Shown piece after piece: positions 35,325 to 43,780 of a DNA stretch of 64,000 bases. The stretch comes from JAWXBM01 sp034440115. Its GTDB lineage: Bacteria; Pseudomonadota; Gammaproteobacteria; Xanthomonadales; SZUA-36. The position numbers were made by a program, and so were the translations under genes. The DNA is taken from the NCBI GenBank assembly GCA_034440115.1, contig JAWXBM010000011.1, positions 62,001 to 126,000 of the forward strand, read 5' to 3'. The notes beneath the pieces were generated by a model. It was given only the letters and a program-made list of their open reading frames with translations. It did no database searches and had not been told where the DNA came from. The first letter of the stretch is position 1, and each line of letters opens with the position of its first letter.

Positions 35325-35842
35325 ACACGGAGCAACGCGCAAGTGCCTTAGGCATGAGTCCAAGGCAATTGGCCTTTACTACCGTCACGGGCTTTATTGC
35401 GCTGGGCTTTGGTTCGGGTTTGTCGCCCAGGGCTCCGGGCACGATGGGGAGCCTGGCAGCCGTGCTGTTGGCACTGCCGTTGCAATTTTTATCTCCATTG
35501 GCTTATGGCCTCATGTTGATTGTGGCTTTTGGTCTGGGTATTTATTGCTGCGAAAAAACCAGCCAGCGCATGGCCGTGCAAGACCCTGGTGCCATCGTCT
35601 GGGATGAAATCGTAGCCATGTGGCTGGTGCTGGCTTTTGTGCCGGCAGATTGGATTTGGTGGCTGTGTGCTTTCCTGCTGTTCCGGTTTTTCGATATCGT
35701 AAAGCCGTGGCCAATTCGCTGGCTGGATAAGAACATGAAAGGTGGTGCAGGCATTATGTGGGATGACGTGCTGGCTGCCGTTTATGCCATTGCCTTGTTG
35801 CTGATGGCACAGCGTTATTCGCCGGTTAACCTGTCAGGTTAA
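35321..35842 (+). CDS. pgpA: Phosphatidylglycerophosphatase A
   Basis: Inner-membrane phosphatase that finishes phosphatidylglycerol synthesis. 173 residues: FGSGLSPRAPGTMGSLAAVLLALPL at the start, IVWDEIVAMWLVL with metal-binding acidic residues, FRFFDIVKPWPIRWLD, and GAGIMWDDVLAAVYA at the end. Three to four hydrophobic segments. Overlaps thiL (ATGA). Last gene of the glyA-to-pgpA plus-strand run; the next gene is convergent with 60 bp between them. Confidence 0.95.
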   Translation: MNTEQRASALGMSPRQLAFTTVTGFIALGFGSGLSPRAPGTMGSLAAVLLALPLQFLSPLAYGLMLIVAFGLGIYCCEKTSQRMAVQDPGAIVWDEIVAMWLVLAFVPADWIWWLCAFLLFRFFDIVKPWPIRWLDKNMKGGAGIMWDDVLAAVYAIALLLMAQRYSPVNLSG

Positions 35843-35902
35843 AGTGGCCACGCTGTTGGCGTTCAATGTGGTCGTCGGTATCAAACTCCTGTTTGGCCTG
35901 AT

Positions 35903-36280
35903 TCAACCATCAGCCCGAAATGCGCTGCGTATCCAGTCAATGTCGTAGGTGGAATTTTCAGTCGCTTTAGCCAGGCCAACTGACAACACATCAAACCGAC
36001 AGACCTGGTGAGAGCTGATCTTTTCAGTGCGTAAATAATAGCCTGCGCTGCGGATCAATTTCTGACGTTTGGTATGAGTGATGCTCTCGGCACCACTGCC
36101 ATAACGCCCCGGTTGGCGAAAGCGCACTTCGGCAAACACCAGGCAGTCTCCATCGCGCACCACCAGATCGATTTCACCCATGCGACAGCGATAATTTCGT
36201 TGCAGCGTTTTGCAGCCCTGCTGCCGCAAGAACAATTCAGCGGCATTCTCGGCAGCATGGCCTTGGCCAATTCGATCCAT
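35903..36280 (-). CDS. yraN: YraN family (UPF0102) nuclease-fold protein
   Basis: Restriction-endonuclease-like fold protein of unclear cellular role. 125 residues with GHAAENAAELFLRQQG, NYRCRMGEIDLVVRDG, and LVFAEVRFR, the expected D-(E)x(K/R)-type acidic core. It lies 7 nt downstream of lpoA on the minus strand, the conserved lpoA-yraN pair next to rsmI. The cysteine pair in the C-terminal third has no known meaning. Confidence 0.92.
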   Translation of the reverse strand: MDRIGQGHAAENAAELFLRQQGCKTLQRNYRCRMGEIDLVVRDGDCLVFAEVRFRQPGRYGSGAESITHTKRQKLIRSAGYYLRTEKISSHQVCRFDVLSVGLAKATENSTYDIDWIRSAFRADG

Positions 36281-36287
36281 CGACGAG

Positions 36288-38273
36288 TCAGTCTATGGAC
36301 GTTTCAGCAGGCTTGAAAACGCTTTTAGACTCTTTCTTGCCCGCGGTCTTACCCTGATTCCCTGTGTCAGCTCCGGACATGGGTAGCTTCACAGCCAGGC
36401 CATCCTGAAACACGGCCCATTCGGGTTCACGTCGCAAGGTCTCAACCGGTCCAGCAGTGTAGCTGCCAGACTGACCGGGAAACCGGAAATCCGGATCGCT
36501 GCGCAGCAACTCCAGCCAGGGCAGAATATTCCAGGCATCACGGCCCAGGGCGAACAAAGGCGCAAAGCTGCCGTCCTTCAGGCTGTTGGTTTGTGGCCGG
36601 TTGCGAGCGGATGCGTAACGAATCTGCAGGGGCGAAGAAGGGAAGCGCACGCCGTTAAGATCCTGATCGCGGGTTTTATCAGGCCGTCCCGAATAAATCT
36701 GGGCGCTGGCATAAACTGGAATGTCTCCGGCATTATGAAAACGCAACTGTGGCCTGATCAAACGGCCCTGGGTGGTGTTGGCGGCCAGAAAAATGACATC
36801 CACATCATCGCGCCTGACGGATTCGTAATCGAGTTGCATTTGCAAAGTGTTTTCCAGTTGTAGTTTGCGCGCCTTGCTTTGATCCAGTTGCAACAGGCGC
36901 TCGAGAACCGCCGAGTGATCATTCTCTGTTTCCTGGAAGCGCCCCGATACCACGATTTGTCTTTTATCCTGTAGGAATTCTTCGCTAAATACCGTGACCA
37001 CGCGCTCGCCCCATTCACTTTCAGGCGCCAGCACCATGGCGCGGCTGAAACCTGCTTCGGCCATTGCCGTAACGGTGGCGCGCACCTCCGCATCCTGTGA
37101 CAAGGAAATGCCATTGATCTGGTTAGCCATGCCCAAAGGTGGGGGATAGTCAGAAGGCACATCATTCAGCGCCAGAACCGGAGTGCGCAGGTCACTGAGT
37201 TGCAGCAGGGCTGTGATGGCTTCCGTCTGCAAAGGCCCGATGATGTAGTCAGCACCCAGGTCACGTGCTTCAAAATAGGCGCCGGGAATGGAGTCGGGCT
37301 CATTGCCGCTGTCAACGAAGATGATTTGTGATTGGCCGGGGTTGTCGAGAAAAGCGCTTACCATTCCATCGCGAATGGCTTCTGCCGCCGCTTGCAGACG
37401 ACCGCTGGTGGGTAATAAAACAGCGACCTTTTCCGGCCCGCGAAATTCCTGGCGGTAGTTCAGCCAAAGATCCAGCACCTCGCCGGTGGCCAGATAATGG
37501 TCGGCATGGCGTGCTTTCCACTCCATGACAGCGGGTTCCAGTTGATTGGCAATCACCAGGTTTTGCCGCACCACCAGTGCCAGATCCAGCCAAGGATCCA
37601 GGTCGGGGTCGGCGCGTGGCCGATTGGCCAGTAAGGCCAGTTCAGCGGATGGGATTGCTTCTAATGCCTTGAGTAACTCCAATGCGCTGGCCGGGTCGTA
37701 TGCGCTCATGCGATCAGCCAGGTCATGAATCTGGCTGAGATCGGCCTTGGATTCAAACTCCAATGCTGCAGCCACCTGCGCTTGCAGGTCCGCAAATCGG
37801 GCCTCAGAACCCGCCGGTAAATTAGCCTGGGCAGCGCGCAACAGTGTGGCGGCTTCCGGAATGTAGCCGGATCGGAATGCCAACTCAGCCTGAATCAGTT
37901 CCAGTCTTGCCCGCTCCGCGGGGCTTAATGCTTCCTTGTTAATCCAACGCAGCAGACCTTCAGCCCGGCCCGGGTCATCGGCCAGCAACCAGGCATCGGC
38001 AGCAGATATGCGCAAGGCATCCGCTTCATCGGGCCTTGCCTCTAACGCCTGTGACTGCCATTGTTGGGCGGCTGCGGCATAATTGCCACGGTCAAAGGCA
38101 GTTTGTGGATCTGCTGCCGCTTGGGGTGTGGAGGGCACGTGGGGCGGGGCGCTGGCGCAGGAAACCAGCGCCATCATCAACAAGGTGACACAAAGACCGC
38201 GCAGCCAACTTGCAAGGGAACTTGGTGCAAATGTGTTAAAGCTGGTTTTGTTGATTTGATTCATTGTCTTCAT
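36288..38273 (-). CDS. lpoA: Penicillin-binding protein activator LpoA
   Basis: Outer-membrane lipoprotein that activates PBP1A from outside the peptidoglycan. About 661 residues from the ATG at 38273. A long basic n-region is followed by LCVTLLMMALVSC with the lipobox, then a TPR-like helical half rich in Ala/Glu/Arg (to about 270). The C-terminal half has a periplasmic-binding-protein fold (VAVLLPTSGRLQAAAEAIRDGM, DYIIGPLQTEAITALL, ALNDVPSDYPPPLG). Starts at 38330 or 38264 are possible; none has a clear ribosome site. Divergent from rsmI, with yraN downstream. Confidence 0.9.
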   Translation of the reverse strand: MKTMNQINKTSFNTFAPSSLASWLRGLCVTLLMMALVSCASAPPHVPSTPQAAADPQTAFDRGNYAAAAQQWQSQALEARPDEADALRISAADAWLLADDPGRAEGLLRWINKEALSPAERARLELIQAELAFRSGYIPEAATLLRAAQANLPAGSEARFADLQAQVAAALEFESKADLSQIHDLADRMSAYDPASALELLKALEAIPSAELALLANRPRADPDLDPWLDLALVVRQNLVIANQLEPAVMEWKARHADHYLATGEVLDLWLNYRQEFRGPEKVAVLLPTSGRLQAAAEAIRDGMVSAFLDNPGQSQIIFVDSGNEPDSIPGAYFEARDLGADYIIGPLQTEAITALLQLSDLRTPVLALNDVPSDYPPPLGMANQINGISLSQDAEVRATVTAMAEAGFSRAMVLAPESEWGERVVTVFSEEFLQDKRQIVVSGRFQETENDHSAVLERLLQLDQSKARKLQLENTLQMQLDYESVRRDDVDVIFLAANTTQGRLIRPQLRFHNAGDIPVYASAQIYSGRPDKTRDQDLNGVRFPSSPLQIRYASARNRPQTNSLKDGSFAPLFALGRDAWNILPWLELLRSDPDFRFPGQSGSYTAGPVETLRREPEWAVFQDGLAVKLPMSGADTGNQGKTAGKKESKSVFKPAETSID

Positions 38274-38400
38274 CGGGCTGCCCGGCAGCCAGGGCCTTGA
38301 TCGGATAAGCAGAAGAATGTCATTTGGCATGATACCGCAGACGGCTTTTGATTAATCCATAATGGAGACCTTAGGAATCGTATTGTTGCAGGAATCAGTC

Positions 38401-39243
38401 ATGCCATCAGTTGAATCGCCCAGCGCTGAGCTCTTTATTGTCGCCACGCCCATTGGCAATCTGGGCGACATCAGCCAGCGTGCCATCGATAACCTGTCGC
38501 AGGTCGACCTGGTGGCTGCTGAGGATACCCGTCACAGCCGGAATCTGCTGAGCAATTTTGGTATTGACAAGCCTATAGTGGCCTTGCATGAACATAATGA
38601 GGAGGCCATGGCGCCGCGTCTGGTTGAGCGACTGCTGGGTGGTGAATCCATCGCTTTGGTGTCTGATGCGGGTACGCCCCTGATGTCAGATCCTGGCTTT
38701 CGCCTGGTCAGGCTGGCAATTGAAAAGGGTGTGCGGGTCACGCCAATACCGGGCCCCAGTTCCATTGTTGCCGCTCTGTCGGTGGCGGGTATTGCCACGG
38801 ATCGATTCGTTTACGAAGGCTTTTTGCCAGCCAAGCAATTGGCGCGTCTGGCCCGGCTGAATGCCCTGAGCGCCGAAACGCGTACCCTGGTTTTCTTTGA
38901 ATCCAGCCACCGTATCCTCGACAGCCTGGCAGACATGGCAAGTTCACTGGGCGTTGCGCGGCAATTGGCCGTCTGCCGTGAGCTGACCAAGCAGTTTGAA
39001 ACCATTTTGCGCGGCAGCGTGGATCAGGTCATGGACATGGTGCGGGCAGATGCCAACCAGCAAAAGGGTGAATTTGTGGTAGTGGTTGCCGGGGCCAGTG
39101 AGAACGTCGATGAAAAAATGGCCCAGGCCATCAGCATGGCAAAGGCTTTGCGGGAGTATCTGTCATCCAGCCAGGCTGCCAGAGTCGCTGCGAAGTTTTG
39201 CGGTGTGCCGCGCCGGGAGTTGTATGCCTTGATTGAGGAGTGA
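38401..39243 (+). CDS. rsmI: 16S rRNA 2'-O-ribose C1402 methyltransferase RsmI
   Basis: Methylates the ribose of C1402 in 16S rRNA. 280 residues from the ATG at 38401 (AGGA 7 nt upstream): LFIVATPIGNLGDIS, VAAEDTRHSRNLLSNFGI, SLVSDAGTPLMSDPG, IPGPSSIVAALSVAG and FVYEGFLP are all present. An upstream ATG at 38362 is in frame but has no better signal. Divergent from lpoA, as in E. coli. Its base-methylating partner RsmH is encoded at 40840, targeting the same nucleotide. Confidence 0.96.
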   Translation: MPSVESPSAELFIVATPIGNLGDISQRAIDNLSQVDLVAAEDTRHSRNLLSNFGIDKPIVALHEHNEEAMAPRLVERLLGGESIALVSDAGTPLMSDPGFRLVRLAIEKGVRVTPIPGPSSIVAALSVAGIATDRFVYEGFLPAKQLARLARLNALSAETRTLVFFESSHRILDSLADMASSLGVARQLAVCRELTKQFETILRGSVDQVMDMVRADANQQKGEFVVVVAGASENVDEKMAQAISMAKALREYLSSSQAARVAAKFCGVPRRELYALIEE

Positions 39244-39245
39244 GT

Positions 39246-39328
39246 GGGGTCAGAGTAAAGGGACAGAGTAAAAAGGCTTAACCCGCCGCAATCAGGAATG
39301 TTTTACTCTGTCCCTTTACTCTGACCCC
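39246..39328. repeat. Long REP-like palindrome (28-bp perfect arms)
   Basis: Arms 39246-39273 and 39301-39328 are exact reverse complements over 28 bp, starting GGGGTCAGAGTAAAGGGACA, around a 27-nt loop. It begins 3 nt after the rsmI stop. A third partial copy of the outer motif (TTCTGACCCC) follows at about 39333-39342. The GGGGTCAGAGTAA-type sequence is often found as a REP element moved by Y1 (RAYT-type) transposases; no transposase is in the window. It probably also forms the rsmI transcript end. Confidence 0.85.
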
Positions 39329-39334
39329 AAAATT

Positions 39335-39363
39335 CTGACCCCGTGGCGTTTTACGGGTAAAAT
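39335..39363 (+). promoter_or_regulatory. Predicted rnpB promoter
   Basis: CTGACC (39335-39340), a 17-nt spacer and TAAAAT (39358-39363) lie so that transcription would begin about 39371, the first base of the RNA. The -35 box falls in a partial REP copy. Confidence 0.6.
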
Positions 39364-39370
39364 AGCACTG

Positions 39371-39741
39371 GGAGTCGGCCAGGCAATCGTCCGATTGGAT
39401 CGAAAGGTTCAATCGGGAGGAAAGTCCGGGCTCCATAGGGCAGAGTGCCAGGTAATTCCTGGGGGGCGTGAGCCTACGGAAAGTGCAACAGAAAATAAAC
39501 CGCCAACGGAGTCGCAAGATGCTGTTGGTAAGGGTGAAATGGTGCGGTAAGAGCGCACCGCGCGGGTGGCAACATTCCGCGGCCAGGTAAACCCCACTCG
39601 GAGCAAGACCAAATAGGAAGGCAATGCTGCGGCCCGTAGCGTCTTCGGGTAGGTTGCTTGAGGGCGTCGGTGACGGCGTACCCAGATGAATGATTGCCAC
39701 AGATTAATTTCTGCACAGAACCCGGCTTATCGGCCGACTCC
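39371..39741 (+). ncRNA. rnpB: RNase P RNA (class A)
   Basis: Catalytic RNA that trims tRNA 5' leaders with RnpA. The ends GGAGTCGGCC (from 39371) and GGCCGACTCC (39732-39741) pair perfectly as helix P1. Universally conserved blocks are present: GAGGAAAGTCCGGGCTCC, CATAGGGCAG, GGGTGAAA, GGTAAGAGCGCACCGCGC, GTAAACCCCACTCGGAGCAA, CCAAATAGG, and near the 3' end GATGAATGATTG, ACAGAACCCGGCTTATCGG. Both strands hold open frames across it that are not genes. Confidence 0.97.
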
Positions 39742-39757
39742 CCCTGTTCTTGCTAAT

Positions 39758-39980
39758 CCCGGGCTCGACCCGGGGTATGCTTGCTATTTTACCGTCACCC
39801 CGGGCTCGACCCGGGATATGCTTGCTATTTTACCGTCACCCCGGGCTCGACCCGGGATATGCTTGCTATTTTACCGTCACCCCGGGCTCGACCCGGGGTA
39901 TGCTTGCTATTTTACCGTCACCCCGGGCTCGACCCGGGATATGCTTGCTATTTTACCGTCACCCCGGACCTGATCCGGGG
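39758..39980. repeat. 41-bp tandem repeat array with palindromic core
   Basis: Five copies, starting at 39758, 39799, 39840, 39881 and 39922, of a 17-bp core CCCGGGCTCGACCCGGG followed by a constant 24-bp segment (RTATGCTTGCTATTTTACCGTCAC-type). A diverged sixth core follows at 39962-39980. Copies differ only by G/A after the core. The core belongs to the dispersed family also seen at 57204, 61493 and 62408. From 39981 to 40260 I see no gene or structured element that I can support. Confidence 0.92.
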
Positions 39981-40265
39981 TCCAGAACAGCTCGCGAAAT
40001 TGTCTTGATTGGCCCGATGGCTGAAGGGTTTGGCCAAAGACCACCTTCTCGACCTTCGGCCTCACCTTGTCCGCTTGTCGGGCCAAGCAAACATAGCAGC
40101 AAGAAAAGGATTTCGGCCCACGAGCATTCTTTGATAGCTCTCGCACATCCCGGTGCTGCGCTATCTAAGTGCATCCTGCACAAATTCGCCACACCGCCGC
40201 CGCAGCCACTCCAGACCAGAGTTGTAAAATAGCGACACTTCTTCGCTCTTAAACCCCTGTCATGC

Positions 40266-40294
40266 TTGACAATAGTCAGATTTGTATCTATTGT
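40266..40294 (+). promoter_or_regulatory. Predicted mra promoter
   Basis: A perfect TTGACA (40266-40271), a 17-nt spacer and TATTGT (40289-40294). Transcription would start near 40301, just before the MraZ operator, as in the E. coli mra promoter. No other good promoter precedes mraZ, so it probably drives much of the dcw cluster. Confidence 0.8.
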
Positions 40295-40303
40295 GCATAT
40301 TAG

Positions 40304-40338
40304 TGGGAAAAAGTGGTAAATAGTGTAAATCATTGGTG
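40304..40338 (+). promoter_or_regulatory. MraZ operator (phased TGGKR boxes)
   Basis: TGGGA, TGGTA, TGTAA and TGGTG begin at 40304, 40314, 40324 and 40334, exactly 10 bp apart with five-base spacers. This is the repeat format bound by the ring-shaped MraZ. The third box is the weakest match. The array ends five bases before the mraZ start codon, supporting autorepression. Confidence 0.88.
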
Positions 40339-40343
40339 CAAAT

Positions 40344-40796
40344 GTGTATTTCGGCGAGACAGCAATCAATTTGGACGCCAAAGGGCGTCTGGCCATACCG
40401 ATCCGCTACCGGGACGCGATCCAGGAGCAGTGCGGGGGTCGCTTGGTGCTCACTTACAGCGCTTTTGATTCGGGTGCGTTGTGGTTGTACCCGGAACAGG
40501 ATTGGGAACGGGTGCGTGACGAAGTGACCGGACTCAGCACCTTCAATCCGGGTCATCGCAGTTTGCAGCGCCGCCTGGTAGGTAGCGCCACCGCGTTGAC
40601 TCCCGATGGAGCCAGCCGCATCCAGTTACCCCTGACTTTGCGACAGGTGACTGGCCTGGACAAACGCGTCGTGCTGTTGGGTATGGGCAGCCGTTTTGAA
40701 ATATGGAACGAAGCCATCCTGAATCAGAAACGATTGGAAGAAGAACGCAGCCTGAGCGAGGCAGCGTCAGTAGAAATGACCCGCCTGGTGCTTTGA
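40344..40796 (+). CDS. mraZ: Transcriptional regulator MraZ
   Basis: SpoVT/AbrB-like regulator of the dcw cluster. 150 residues with two MraZ repeats: NLDAKGRLAIPIRYRD (about 9-24) and LTPDGASRIQLPLTLRQ, each with the conserved DxxGR-type loop; in the second, ASR replaces GR. The start is a GTG at 40344 that overlaps an out-of-frame ATG at 40342; the family N-terminus (M-x-F/Y-x-G) fits the GTG. No clear Shine-Dalgarno, because the region is occupied by the operator. Confidence 0.95.
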   Translation: MYFGETAINLDAKGRLAIPIRYRDAIQEQCGGRLVLTYSAFDSGALWLYPEQDWERVRDEVTGLSTFNPGHRSLQRRLVGSATALTPDGASRIQLPLTLRQVTGLDKRVVLLGMGSRFEIWNEAILNQKRLEEERSLSEAASVEMTRLVL

Positions 40797-40839
40797 TGGC
40801 ATCGGCGCAGCAGTAAGCAGGGAGTGCCGGATCGGCAAA

Positions 40840-41781
40840 ATGGGCACTGATCAACACCAGCCGGTATTGCTGGGCGAGGTGTTGCAGGCCTTGAAGGTTC
40901 GAGACAAAGGTCGCGCAGACGGCGTATATCTCGACGGCACTTTCGGCAGAGGCGGACATGCTCGTGCCCTATTGGCGGGTTTGTCCGGAAAAGGGCGCTT
41001 GGTTGCGCTGGACAAAGATCCCGAAGCAATCGTTTCAGGAGCGGAATTGATGGATGAGGATCCACGATTCCAGATTGCCCAGGGCAGCTTTGCGGAGTTG
41101 GAGCGCTTTGTCCGTGATTGGGGACTGGAGCGAGGTCTGGATGGAATTTTGCTGGACCTTGGAGTTTCCTCACCCCAACTGGACAATCCGGAACGGGGCT
41201 TTTCCTTTATGGGAGATGGCCCGCTGGATATGCGCATGAACCCATCACAAGGCGTATCGGCAGCAGAGTGGATTGCTACGACGCCAGAACGGGAAATAAC
41301 CCGCGTGTTTTGGGAGTTCGGAGAGGAGCGCCACGCGCGCAGGATTGCCAGGAGCATCGTAATGGCTCGGCAGCAGGGACGACTGGAAACAACTGGCCAA
41401 TTGGCCACACTGATTGAGCAGTGCATCGGTCGTCGTGAAAAAAACAAGCATCCAGCCACACGATGCTTCCAGGCAATCCGTATAGAAATCAATAATGAGT
41501 TGGCCGATTTGGCCATAGGACTTAATGCAGCTATCAATGTGTTGCACCCGGGAGGAAGGCTGGCAGTGATCAGCTTTCACTCACTAGAGGACCGCCTGGT
41601 TAAGCGGACATTCCGCGAAGCCGCACGACCAGGCAAGGTTCGACGCAACATTCCGGAACATCCGGATGCCAGGGCCATTGTGCAACTGGTGGGCAAGGCA
41701 AGAAGACCCTCTGTTGATGAACTCTCCGTCAATCCCCGGTCACGCAGTGCCGTCATGCGGGTTGCGGAGAAACTGGCTTGA
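40840..41781 (+). CDS. rsmH: 16S rRNA m4C1402 methyltransferase RsmH
   Basis: Adds N4-methyl to C1402 of 16S rRNA. 313 residues: HQPVLLGEVLQAL, YLDGTFGRGGHARALL as SAM site, ALDKDPEAI, GILLDLGVSSPQLDNPERGFSF, PLDMRMNPSQG, THPATRCFQA-like (KHPATRCFQAIRIEIN) and VISFHSLEDRLVKRTFR. Starts 43 nt after mraZ. The stop overlaps ftsL (TTGA). Confidence 0.97.
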   Translation: MGTDQHQPVLLGEVLQALKVRDKGRADGVYLDGTFGRGGHARALLAGLSGKGRLVALDKDPEAIVSGAELMDEDPRFQIAQGSFAELERFVRDWGLERGLDGILLDLGVSSPQLDNPERGFSFMGDGPLDMRMNPSQGVSAAEWIATTPEREITRVFWEFGEERHARRIARSIVMARQQGRLETTGQLATLIEQCIGRREKNKHPATRCFQAIRIEINNELADLAIGLNAAINVLHPGGRLAVISFHSLEDRLVKRTFREAARPGKVRRNIPEHPDARAIVQLVGKARRPSVDELSVNPRSRSAVMRVAEKLA

Positions 41782-42047
41782 ATGCCCGAATATTTTCGAT
41801 ATTGATACTTCTGGTTACCGTCATTGTCAGTGCGCTGGGCGTGGTCTATACCCGCCATGAAAGCCGCGGCCAGGCAGTGCTTCTGGGTGAGCTTGAAAGT
41901 GATCGTGATGCGATTATTGCTGAGTGGAGCCGATTGCAGTTGGAACAAGCCTGGCTGGCTGACGCAGGCCAGGTAGAAGCGCAGGCCAGGGAAGAACTGG
42001 GCATGCAGGAGCCCACGGACACGCGCATTCTGGTGGTCAAAAAATGA
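41778..42047 (+). CDS. ftsL: Cell division protein FtsL
   Basis: Small bitopic division protein that forms a complex with FtsB and FtsQ and activates FtsWI. 89 residues: short cytoplasmic N-terminus, transmembrane helix (IFSILILLVTVIVSALGVVY) and a periplasmic coiled coil with the LEQAWLADAGQVEAQAREELG segment typical of FtsL. TTG start overlapping rsmH; stop overlapping ftsI by ATGA. Identity rests on position, size and this helix. Confidence 0.92.
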   Translation: MNARIFSILILLVTVIVSALGVVYTRHESRGQAVLLGELESDRDAIIAEWSRLQLEQAWLADAGQVEAQAREELGMQEPTDTRILVVKK

Positions 42048-43780
42048 CTTCCGAGCAGAAAAGCCAGGTCCCCATGGGGCGGTTGTATGGCTTTCTGCTG
42101 GCTTTTCTGCTGTGCTCGGTAGCGCTGGTGGCGCGGGCTGTCAATCTGCAGGTTATGGAAACCGAATTCCTGCAAGGCCAGGGCGAAGCTCGTTTCATGC
42201 GCGTGGTGGAGATTCCCACCCGCCGTGGCAATATTGTCGATCGCGCCGGTGAACCGCTGGCGGTCAGTACCCCGGTTGATTCGGTGTGGGTTAATCCGAG
42301 TGAGCTGCTGCAAACACCGGAAGACATCGAGCCATTGGCGACAGCTCTGGGCCTGGATGCTGATGAAATTGAACGTCGGCTGAATCAACGCTCCGGGCGG
42401 GAGTTTGTCTGGATCAAGCGTCGTCTGCACCCCGACGTGGCAGCGCAAATCGAATCCCTGGGCTTGCGGGGTGTGTATTTGCAGAAAGAGTATCGGCGTT
42501 TCTACCCGGCCGGTGAAGTGGCAGGTCACGTCATCGGTTTTACCAACATCGATGATGTGGGCCAGGAAGGTCTGGAACTGGCATACAACGACTGGTTGCA
42601 AGGCAAGCCTGGCAGCAAACGTGTTATCCGCGATCGAAAAGGCCGCACGGTGGAGCACGTGGAAGTGATCCGCGAAGCCGAGCACGGCCATGAACTGCGC
42701 CTCACACTGGATCGGCGTTTGCAATACCTGGCCTACCGCGAATTGAAGCGCACGGTGCTGAAACACGACGCGCGCTCCGGCAGCGTGGTGTTACTGGATA
42801 TTGCGTCTGGCGATGTGTTGGCCATGGCCAATCAGCCATCCTATAACCCCAATCAACCCAGTCAGGACACTGATGGTCTGCGTAATCGTGCCGTAACGGA
42901 CGTGTTTGAACCGGGCTCGGTGATGAAACCGTTCTCAGTGGCTGCGGCTTTGGAAGCGGGCATCGTCGGGCCGCATACGCCCATCGATACCACTCCGGGC
43001 ACCATCAATGTGTCGGGTCACACCATCAGTGATCATCACAATTATGGCCCCATCGATGTCAGCATGATAATCACCAAATCCTCCAACGTGGGTGCCACCA
43101 AGCTGGCGCTGCAACTTGAATCAGAACAGCTGTGGAGCCTGTATGACCGCTTCGGTTTTGGTGATGTTACGGGCGTAGGTTTTCCGGGAGAATCGGCTGG
43201 CGTATTGCGCAACCACAGACGCTGGCGCAGGGTAGAGCAGGCCACGCTTTCCTATGGTTATGGCTTATCCACCACTACCTTGCAACTGGCCTCGGCGTAC
43301 GCTGCCATGGCGGATGAAGGTCGCATGCGCCGACCGAGCTTGATCCAGGGTGCCAGCAATCCGGTTGTTTCGGTGCTCGATCCGCAAATCGCCCGTGATG
43401 TGGCGGAGATGTTGGAAACCGTTACCGGACCTGAAGGCACTGGCAAGCAAGCGCGAGTCAAGCACTATCGAATTTCAGGTAAAACCGGCACTTCCCGCAA
43501 GGCCAGTGCCGCTGGCTATGCCTCACGTTATGTAGCTACATTTGCCGGCTTTGCGCCTTCCAGTAATCCCAAGCTGGTGGCGGTTGTGATGATCGACGAC
43601 CCCAGTGACGGGCAATATTTTGGTGGTGCCGTAGCGGCTCCCTTGTTTTCCACTGTGATGGAGGGAGCGCTGCGCTTACTGGATATTCCGCCGGATGATT
43701 TTGACGGCGTCCTGTTGCAAGCTGCTGCAGACGATGCCATGGGCGATGCTGAGGAAGATTTTGACGGGGGTGTGCGATGA
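42044..43780 (+). CDS. ftsI: Peptidoglycan transpeptidase FtsI (PBP3)
   Basis: Septal D,D-transpeptidase. 578 residues: one N-terminal transmembrane helix (about 8-30), pedestal domain with RRGNIVDRAGEPLAVSTP, then the transpeptidase with SxxK in EPGSVMKPF, SxN in KSSNVG, and KTG in SGKTGTSRK. FAGFAPSSNPKLVAVVMIDDP near the end is family-typical. Overlaps ftsL and murE by four bases each. Confidence 0.97.
   Translation: MTSEQKSQVPMGRLYGFLLAFLLCSVALVARAVNLQVMETEFLQGQGEARFMRVVEIPTRRGNIVDRAGEPLAVSTPVDSVWVNPSELLQTPEDIEPLATALGLDADEIERRLNQRSGREFVWIKRRLHPDVAAQIESLGLRGVYLQKEYRRFYPAGEVAGHVIGFTNIDDVGQEGLELAYNDWLQGKPGSKRVIRDRKGRTVEHVEVIREAEHGHELRLTLDRRLQYLAYRELKRTVLKHDARSGSVVLLDIASGDVLAMANQPSYNPNQPSQDTDGLRNRAVTDVFEPGSVMKPFSVAAALEAGIVGPHTPIDTTPGTINVSGHTISDHHNYGPIDVSMIITKSSNVGATKLALQLESEQLWSLYDRFGFGDVTGVGFPGESAGVLRNHRRWRRVEQATLSYGYGLSTTTLQLASAYAAMADEGRMRRPSLIQGASNPVVSVLDPQIARDVAEMLETVTGPEGTGKQARVKHYRISGKTGTSRKASAAGYASRYVATFAGFAPSSNPKLVAVVMIDDPSDGQYFGGAVAAPLFSTVMEGALRLLDIPPDDFDGVLLQAAADDAMGDAEEDFDGGVR

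Noticed and set aside
39758..39965. CRISPR array
   Set aside because: The units are 41 bp with a palindromic core, but the intervening 24-bp segments are identical rather than unique, and no cas gene is present. It is a tandem repeat.
39278..40396. Several open frames of 70-160 residues on both strands around rnpB and the repeat array
   Set aside because: They translate the RNase P RNA, the palindromes (repeating PGLDPGYACYFTV-like peptides) or the empty spacer. Low-complexity products with no ribosome site or family.
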